Source: Usnea hakonensis (lineage: Eukaryota; Ascomycota; Lecanoromycetes; Lecanorales; Parmeliaceae). From it: 64,000 bases of DNA. The notes under the pieces are model-generated. The model made no database searches. It saw nothing but the letters and a program-made list of their open reading frames with translations, and was not told where the DNA came from. This document shows, one piece after another, positions 56,332-64,000 of the stretch. Made by a program: the position numbers and the translations under genes. Position 1 is the first letter of the stretch; each line of letters begins with the position of its first letter. The stretch is from contig BLJB01000185.1 of NCBI GenBank assembly GCA_013423325.1, positions 1 to 64,000 on the forward strand, read 5' to 3'.

Positions 56332-58942
56332 CTAGCGCTGTTGTTGATCCTGGAAATATGGGCCAAAATTGCTCTCCGCCATCAACGAGCTACGCGTGCC
56401 AAAATCCGTGTTGCAGGAAGACCGGCTTGCCATATTTGAGCTGCCACAGGATGATGTTCTTAAACCTAGTGGCAGGTGCCAAGGTGTTGCGGCTCCCTGT
56501 AGGTTAAGGCCTTCTTGTACAGGACCTTGATGACCTGGAGTCGTATTCCACGTCTCCAAAGGTAGGCCGCTAGACGCATCGCTGTACCCACTACTAAAAG
56601 AGCCATTGGTGGGTGGCAAAAGACCAATAGTGGGATCAGCAACAGCGGTATAAATCGACGGCTCCACCGGGGCATGCCAGAGATTGTCAGTCTGCCAGCT
56701 CGAGTATTGGGCATCTATGGCAAAAGCTCCCACCAGGCCTGAAGAAGATGCGGCAAACGCTGGGCGACGGACTATTTCCACCTTCGGTACAATACTAAAG
56801 GTATCATTTTGAAGCATTCCACGTGCGACCCTTTGAGGGGCAGTCGACTCATGGTCGTACTGCGGGTACTTTACTTGGCTGGGAAAACTCTCTATCGAAG
56901 ATGATTTGGAAGGGTAATCTTCATGCGATGGCAGGAATGGTTGAGCTTCTCCAGCTGTCATCACGGTACCAAAAGTATTTGGATGCTCACGGCTTGTGGA
57001 ATCTTGCCCAATATCTGCCTGGTGTGGAGCCCAAGCATCTTGGACACAGTTGAGGCGCGTGGTCATTGCCGGTGGCAAAGCGGAGAAAGGCAAATCCCGT
57101 TGAACAGTAGGAACTTTGCAAGATATTGTTATTGATTCCGGGCCGCTTATGTCGGGAGCAATCTCCTCAGCTGACGTCGCAGGCGCAGGGATGCTGGGCT
57201 CAGACCCTTCGCCTGAGCTCACACATTCATCCTCCGATTGCGCATTGATACCCATGTTTGCAATAGGTATAGGCGCATCTTGTGCTCTGAAGCATTCGTC
57301 GTCTGCTTCCTTTGAATCCTTTTCAAGTAGCTTGTTGAGTGAAGTAGCCGCCTTAACAGTTGACTGTGATGCCTTGCGAGCTTTGCAGCGGAGTTTGGGC
57401 ATCTGCACATTTACCAGAGTATCTCCATCTGAACCCGAATGAGTATAAGACAAGGAAAGATACCAGTTGAGGACTCACCAATCTCGTTCCGCTCAAACTC
57501 CATCTCCTTTGCCCTCACACGATAGATTTCCTGAAGTTTTTCCACATGACTGGAGGTCCAGTGCTGCTTCTTTTCTAGCAGGTGGATATTATTGGTGCTT
57601 TGAATCAACTTTTCCAGGCTGAAATCACCATCTTTGAACCCTTTGTCCTGACTACCGAGAAGGTGAACAAGGAGTATAATACGTTCTCGATATCAAGTCA
57701 GCACCAATATTTGTGTCAAGCTCATAGAAGGACCCACCAGGTTTCTTCACATGATCGGGCTCCTTGTGCCGACAACCTGAAGGAACTGGAAGTCCATCCC
57801 AATGTTCATCAGATGGCCAGTAATCTGGAGCGGTGTAATGTCCCTGGTATCTGAACTCCGACTTTGACCTCCTACCAGTCTTTCCCCCATTATAGGGATG
57901 GGTCGTTTGTTTTTTTGGGTGACACAAACGAATCCACGCTTTCAAGATGTCTTTGCAGCAAAGCTGATTGATGGACCGAATCGCAGTAGTATAATATTCA
58001 AGATGTAGGTCACTAACTTTGATCCATTTCATTTCAGTTTCGATGCCATCCAACAGAACTGTCTCGTCCTTGTCTTCGTCCTCGGAGTCGGAGTCGGACT
58101 CGGACTCGGAGTCTGAATAGCTGCCGGCACGGCGTTTCCTAACCGACTGTCTCTTTGTGGGTAATGGTGAGGTAGTGGAGCTCGAGTCCCTCCTCTTCCT
58201 CCGCGGGGTTCGACAATGAGGACCTGCTCTTGGCAGGTTGCGAGTTTTTCTTCTCCCGGAACGATGCTGACTTTCAAGTGCCTCTAGGGTTGAAAGATGA
58301 CATGGACGTAACGGAAGGTCCCCAATGTGGATCTCTTGAGCGTCAGGCTGCGCCCTGGTCATCCGAAACACCTTACCTGAGTTGAGACGGTAAATTATCT
58401 CGCAGACCTGAGGGTTGCAGTGGTCCATGAAGTTTTTCAAAGGTGGCTGGAATTTCAGCATTAGCATGGATCACTCAGTCGACGCTGAACACATTTGCTA
58501 ACATACCATTGACGCCGCGAGAAGAGCATCATCTGCATTCGAGAGGCTTTGGGTTTTATTTGAATCGTCATCATTTGACGAGTCGATATTCTTGGTAGCA
58601 ACCCCAATAGGTCTGCAAGGTATTCTGTGCGAATGTAACCGCTGGACCATACTGTCATGCCAAAAGATCAGTGAACGCTCCGTGAAAATACCTCGGGCAA
58701 AAGGCTCGAAGTAAGGTCCGCAACGGGGGTTACGGAGACACTTCACCTGGCTAGCTAACGCTGGGACAATGTCCGCTGGAATTGTTCGGTACTGGATATA
58801 CTCGGTATATTCGGATTCTGTTGTTGCATATGAACCCTACTGCATTTGTTAGTTGGGAGATAAGCGAGACGTTTTGCGAACTCATGATGAAGGCTGGGGA
58901 ATGAAGAGGGTGTGTCGCCGGTGCAGTAACAACCCAGCGCCA
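56332..58942 (-). CDS. DUF2841-type protein with Asp/Ser repeat
   Basis: Multi-exon; the 5' end is uncertain (first ATG candidates 58942 and 58885). Blocks read YTEYIQYRTIPADIVPALAS then CLRNPRCGPYFEPFARGIF; a second exon has MDHCNPQVCEIIYRLNSG and a run of Ser/Asp/Glu; then LCCKDILKAWIRLCHP, KKQTTHPYNGG, YWPSDEHWDGLPV and CRHKEPDHVKKPERIILLVHLLG, the pattern of the fungal DUF2841 domain (AWI, HPYNGG, WWP, RHKEPDH). The domain is split by introns; the splice giving KKPERIILL fits the family. The C-terminal exon is long, Ser/Pro-rich and probably disordered, ending at 56332. Function unknown; the basic stretch RRKRRD and low complexity suggest a nuclear protein. Confidence 0.78.
58076..58116. 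repeat. Imperfect hexamer repeat coding Ser/Asp/Glu
   Basis: Repeats of CGGAGT/CGGACT on the + strand encode the alternating SDSESESDSDSE stretch of the DUF2841-type protein. Confidence 0.75.
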
Positions 58943-60696
58943 TGAGCAGAAGAGAAGAGGGAAGAACTACCAACTGAGTTGGGGAATATAAAAAGCGAAG
59001 CGGTAGACGTCAAGTGACTATCAGAGTCTCTTACTGAGCTTTCAGAGAAATTCGAGAGCTAAAGTTGGGAGCAAATACGAGGGTGAGTAGGACTAACCAG
59101 AATGTACTGTCTATGAAGAGTTTTCTTGAAGTTTGAAAGGTCAAGAAGTTTGAAAGGTCAAGTCCTTTGCTGGGTCGAGTTGTCTACCCAGTTCAAATCA
59201 CCATGAGCTTTCTAAAAAGCCCAACTTTCGGCCGTCGAAGATCATTTCTGTGCGGCCACCATTAACAAAGTAGTGGAAAATTTGGTTTAATAGTAGATAT
59301 GATGAAAGGAAAAGACATTCAAAGAGCTGAGCTGAGCAGTTTAGAAGTGGGCAACAGAATTGGCAGTTGGCGAAGAAGGAATTTGATATAGGTTAAAAGG
59401 ATTGAGGGGATGGGATTGATTGAATATTGATAGCATCTCAAAGAATCGGTAACGATCTCAGATAATTGAGACAACGTCTGCCGTATCGTAGCCCCATCTA
59501 GGTACCTCATCTGAAGGTAGGGACAGTAGCACAGTATCGTACCAACCCTCAGGCCCAGAGCGCACTAGGGGAAGGGCGGCTTACATCCGTCAATCAGTCT
59601 AATCGTCCGGGGTATGAGTACCCACCAGGACCTTTAATCAAGGTACTGGTACGCGGTACCTCAATCAGTCTATTGTCTGTCAAACATTGCCTTACTCCAA
59701 TCTTTTTCGTAATTTCCTTGCCACTGCAGCTTCCGCCACCTCCGATATGAAGACGAGCAGATGCGTGACACTCTATTCAGCAACAAATATTCGAATGAAA
59801 TGAGATTTTGGCATCAAGAGGAGCTAACAAGTCATTAGCCAATCAGGAATTTAGATAGTCATGGTTGTTCAAGGTCGACAGGGATTCACAACGAGAAGAA
59901 TAGGCCGAGTACGTACTGAGTACTCTACTTTTAAATGTGTATCAAAAATTACTCATATGCGTATGCAAGCCATAATTCGTTCGCCTTTGGTCGGGTCATA
60001 GACTAATACCCCCCAGCGTTGCCCAAGTCTTAACGTGCGAACATCTCCGCGCACAGTCCCCCACTTACCGTGGTGACTACTAAGAGACGTCCATACTGAT
60101 GGCCACGATAGGCAGTCATGTCTTAATGACGGTCTTAAGAGTGGCGATAGTCTTGGGCATAGTCATGATCATGGGTATGGTAATGGTAATGGTAATGGTC
60201 TTAGTCTTGGCTTTGCTTCAGGAAGACAGATGCTATTTCCTGCATCTAGAGCGCCTGAGCTTTACCCCAATCAGCATGCAAGTCATTTATTCGTGCTCAG
60301 CGGAAGGACCCATGCCTATCCGCATAATCCCAAATCCCAAAGGGGACTCTTGCATGAGACAAGAGACATGAGCACAAACACAGTCAAGCGAGTGCGAGCG
60401 CTTGGGGAAGCTTCGCTGCCGATCCACCTTACGACCAAATTTAGACAAGGCAAGGTAACCTTAAATCGGGAACGCGGGTATGCAAGGGAATCTGTACGGA
60501 GAGGTAAAGTAAAGTAGGTACAACCAACCTCGAGGATCGAGGCATGGGGCCAACCTTAAACCCGGCATTGAAAGATTCATTAGCGATGGGGACACATAAG
60601 GTAGTAGCCCTATCTTCTTCCCCAGTGAATGTAAGTCTGCATACGTGACGATTTGCAGTCCCAGCTCCCTTCGCTGGCAGTGCATGTGAATCAATG
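58943..60696. other. 1.75-kb gene-free stretch
   Basis: No gene is seen. A near-perfect duplication of about 15 bases (AAGTTTGAAAGGTCA) lies at 59130-59162, GTACC-rich words at 59500-59660, and a short GGTAAT repeat at about 60175-60200. Confidence 0.5.
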
Positions 60697-63600
60697 TTAT
60701 TGTTCAACACTGTCCAGCAAGCCTGCCTCCCGAACTAGCTCATAAAAGAGTCCCCTACGACGGACGAGCGCCGATGGCGTATCAAATTCTGCAACAGTTC
60801 CGTGGTCTAAAACGACGATCCGGTCCGAGTCGAGAATAGTGTTGATCCGATGCGCAATGGTAATAATAGTGCGGTCTTTGAACATATTGCTTCTGAGGGT
60901 AGTCTGCAGCATCGCATCCGTCTCCACATCTACCGCTGCCGTTGCCTCGTCTAGTACTGCCAACATATCTCAATAGATGTAGCATCATAACAAATCGTCA
61001 GACTTACCCAAGATATTTGTGGGCGTCAGCAGCGCTCTAGCTAGGGAAATTAACTGCCGTTGTCCAGCTGACAGGTTCGAGCCTGCAAAAATGCGTCAGA
61101 AGTATTCCCCTAAGCTTTTGCTCCATAGCCAGAAGCTGGCTGCACACTCACCTCCTTCATGTACACTGGCTTCGAGCTTACCGGGCATACTCGAGATATG
61201 CTCTTTGAGTCTCGCGTGATCTTGCATATATCAGCGAGTGCAGAAACACGACATCGTATCTGGCAGTAGACTCACCCAGCACGCTCCAAAGTTCCGTGTC
61301 ATCGTGAATGTGGCTAGGATCCAGGTTGTCTCGAATAGTACCTTCAAAGAGAGCTGCGTCTTGAGGGATGATGGCAAGTCTGCCACGAAGATCGAGAAGG
61401 CCGATGGTCGATGTGTTCAAGTCGTCGATCGAAATGTTCCCGGCGTCTGGTTCAATGATCCTAAACAAAGCCAAGGTAAGGGACGATTTTCCCGCCCCAG
61501 TGCGACCAACAACGCCGATCTTCTCATGGGATTTGATATTGAGATTGATGTTTTTGAGAATCAAGTCCAGGCCTGGTCGATACCTTGCTGAGTAGTTGCG
61601 GAAATCGACAGCTCCTTGTCCGGGCCAACTGTATTTTGGTCTATGCTTTGAAATCACATCAGGTGCCTCGCTCGGTAATCTAGCATACTCCAGAACACGT
61701 TCAACGGAGACTATGTTGGTTTCGACCTCCACGGTTTGCCTCACGATCCAATTGAGACTAGTGGTAATTTGCAAGGCATATCTAACGTGATTTCTGTATC
61801 AGCCTTGTCATTTTGAGAAGATAGAGCGAGCCTTGAAATATATCTGGAGAGCGAATACTCCCAAAACATATCTTGGGGCTCACAAGTAAGCTAAAAAGTG
61901 GGTACATGAACTTCGAAACACTTACGACATTGATAGGCCAACAAGGCCAGCAGATAAGCCACTGCCTGTAGCAACGGATATAATGGCGAAAGAAGCTGCC
62001 GCTAGGATGATAAAAGAGCCGATGAACTCAAGTCGAACTGCGAGCCACCGATTTGCACTGATAGACGGAAAATATGCGCGAAGATTTGCATCTACCCGCC
62101 ATTCGTTCTCTAAAGCAAACCGGTTCTGCTGGCCATAAGCACGAATCGTTGTGCTGCCGCCAAGAGATTCTTGAAAATGGGCATAGATCGGACTTCTGCT
62201 AATGCTATCGAGACGTTTCAGCTCCCGTGAGGTGCGTAGGTAGTAGCGCTGAATGTAGAGGTACACGGCTGCTAGGGGAAAGATTAATGCCACAAAGATT
62301 GGAGTGGAGACAGCAATCAGGATGAGGGTGTAAAACGCCCGAGCGCTGTTGACAAACAACATGTTAAAGGTTCTTGCCAGCACTTCGTCGACTCGGTAAA
62401 TATCACTGGAGAAACGATTCAGTATTCGTCCAGAAGGTGTTGTCTCGAAGAAACTCATTGGGGATCTGAATATCGCATGAGCCATCCTTTCATGGAGTTT
62501 GCGTGAGGCCTCAATTGAGCAAAATATCCAAAGGATCAGCGTTTGTATTACGACAAGGCCCGCACCGCCAACCCCGAAGGCGAAATAGATCCCAATGTAT
62601 TTGCCAATCTGGGGGTTGCCGCCATAGTCCTGATTTACCTCGGCCCATTGCTTCAACCATAAACTAACCCCAATTTGAGCCGTTTGTGCGCAGATGAGAG
62701 TAAATAAGTAGATGCACACAGCAATCACATTGCTGGTTCTTGCATACTCCAGATAGACGTCCCACTTCACTTTTCCTTGTTCAGAGGTTTCTTTGCTTTG
62801 CTTTGATATGATGCCCCCTCCTTCTTCATCGGTCAGTTTCCCGCGAGGGCCCTTGAAGGATGCTGTGCTTGCCCGTCGCAGTGTATTACCGCTGCTTTTC
62901 CGCCCAGTGCCTGCATTTACTCGTATGGGGGCCAGTTGGGTAATACCTTCTTGAGCTACATCTTTCTCTTCAGCCAACGAGTCGCCAGTACCTGTACCAA
63001 AAATGGTGTTGGAATCCTCGCTCTCTGAGCTTGTGGAATCTTTGCTTTCTTCTACGCTCGGAGATGGAGTCTCTTGCTCCTCTTCGTTATTGGCCGTTCT
63101 GATCAGATTTGCCACCTCCCCTTTCATTGCGATCAGCTGTTCGTATGTACCTTTTTCTAAGACACTACCATTTCGGAGTAGGGTTATGAAATCCGCCTCG
63201 AAAAGCACTGAAATTGAGTTGGATGCTAGTATCTTTGTTTTCCCGGCCAACAGACCTTTCGGTCCGAGCACATTTTCGATCAGATGTCTTCCCACATGCT
63301 GATCTACAGCGGAAAGACAATCATCCAGAAGATAGACGTCAGCCCGGGCGTACACAGCTCTTGCTAGGGTCAAACGAGCTTTCTGTCCCCCGGATAAAGA
63401 AATACCACGTTCTCCCACCTCGGTTTGGTCTCCGTCAGGCAATGTTTTGAGGTCTTCGGTCAGTGCGCAAGCATTGATTGTCCGCTCGTAGAAGTGCGGA
63501 TCCCAGCGATGTCCGAATACAATATTATCTTTGACACTCGCGTTCATTACCCATGCTTGCTGTGCCACATATGCAGTACGACCGTGTATCACGACCTCGC

Positions 63601-64000
63601 CATGAAGCTTCCAGATATTTCCGAGGATGGCTTCTAGGAAAGACGATTTGCCTGCTCCTACTCGACCTACAATACAGCTTAATTCTCCCTTGCGCGCGAC
63701 AAAGTTGATATCTTCTAGGGTGTGGCGGCCTTCATGTCGATCCCATGCAAAGGTAGCGTCCCGCACACGGACTGATTCATCGCCGTTGTTTACGGCAGCA
63801 TCCTTCATCTGCACGGCATCCAATTGCAATTCCTCTGCGGTGAAGAAACTAGTTAGACGCCCTACTGCTACTGTGGACTCGATGATCGACGTAATCACCA
63901 TGGGAAGGACGGCCAAAGGAAAGCCGAGTAGATTGAAAAGTGTTAGAGCTGGGAAGACAAGTTCTGTTGTCAAAGGTTCGGTTCTCGTGAGGACAAAGAC
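60697..64000 (-). CDS. ABCC (MRP/YCF1-type) transporter, N-terminus outside the window
   Basis: The reading frame is open at the right edge, so the first membrane domain is missing. The long exon 61922-64000 has the first nucleotide-binding domain ([17 protein letters not shown], signature [17 protein letters not shown], Walker [14 protein letters not shown]), a charged linker, and the second six-helix domain. Later exons, separated by at least four introns, hold the second domain ([46 protein letters not shown]) and end LLDSVEQ at 60697. This order and the linker match vacuolar glutathione-conjugate pumps such as Ycf1 and Bpt1, which move metal and drug conjugates into the vacuole using ATP. 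Cadmium-type resistance is inferred only. Confidence 0.92.

Noticed and set aside
1..64000. Secondary-metabolite cluster
   Set aside because: There is no polyketide synthase, peptide synthetase or terpene cyclase; the transporter and hydrolase are far apart among housekeeping genes.
1..64000. tRNA, rRNA or CRISPR features
   Set aside because: I saw no tRNA-like B box with a matching A box, no rRNA, and no regularly spaced repeats; a covariance-model scan would be needed to exclude tRNAs fully.

Overview
The window is nuclear DNA of a filamentous ascomycete (Pezizomycotina). The evidence is short GT-AG introns of about 45-140 bases with CTAAC/CTGAC-like branch points, a Pth11-type seven-helix protein, a fungal secreted-protein fold, an NTA1-type amidase, fungal SAC3, ORC2, SEC8 and KAP122 homologues, and a dead DNA transposon whose stop codons all lie in a RIP-compatible CpA>TpA context. 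The sequence does not fix the class or species.

Layout. 0.6-2.1 kb: decayed Pth11-like receptor. 3.1-5.9 kb: SUN-domain ER protein SLP1. 6.2-7.8 kb: mitochondrial PGS1. 7.9-9.3 kb: complete but inactivated Tc1/mariner-type transposon 95 bp from the PGS1 start codon. 9.5-10.2 kb: probable small secreted protein. 10.5-12.7 kb: single-span membrane protein with a Ser-rich stretch. 12.9-13.6 kb: complex I subunit NDUFA12. 13.9-16.1 kb: secreted GH53-like glycosidase. 16.8-18.5 kb: ORC2. 18.6-21.0 kb: Xaa-Pro aminopeptidase P. 21.3-22.2 kb: lysozyme-like protein. 24.0-27.3 kb: importin KAP122. 27.5-28.1 kb: FUN14 protein. 28.8-29.8 kb: vitamin B6 synthase PDX1. 30.2-34.0 kb: exocyst SEC8. 34.6-36.1 kb: arginine biosynthesis argJ. 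36.6-38.9 kb: SEC61 alpha. 39.6-40.6 kb: bHLH factor CBF1. 41.9-43.2 kb: alpha/beta hydrolase. 45.0-46.4 kb: F-box-like protein. 46.9-47.9 kb: NTA1-like amidase. 49.2-53.8 kb: SAC3 of TREX-2. 56.3-58.9 kb: DUF2841-type protein. 60.7-64.0 kb: ABCC transporter, cut by the window edge.

Most genes are unrelated housekeeping genes and there is no secondary-metabolite core enzyme, so this is an ordinary chromosomal arm with a small accessory patch (0.6-12 kb: decayed receptor, RIP-marked transposon, secreted-protein candidate). Two biosynthetic genes, argJ and PDX1, carry perfect TGACTCA sites close to their starts, suggesting shared cross-pathway (Gcn4/CpcA) control. Four TACTCCGTA copies and several GGTACC/AGGTA-rich patches are confined to gene-free DNA. 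I found no clear new multi-gene system. The points most worth following are the transposon's mutation pattern, the sharp within-gene changes in third-position GC, the intracellular-looking lysozyme-like protein with a duplicated N-terminal motif, and the shared intergenic motifs.
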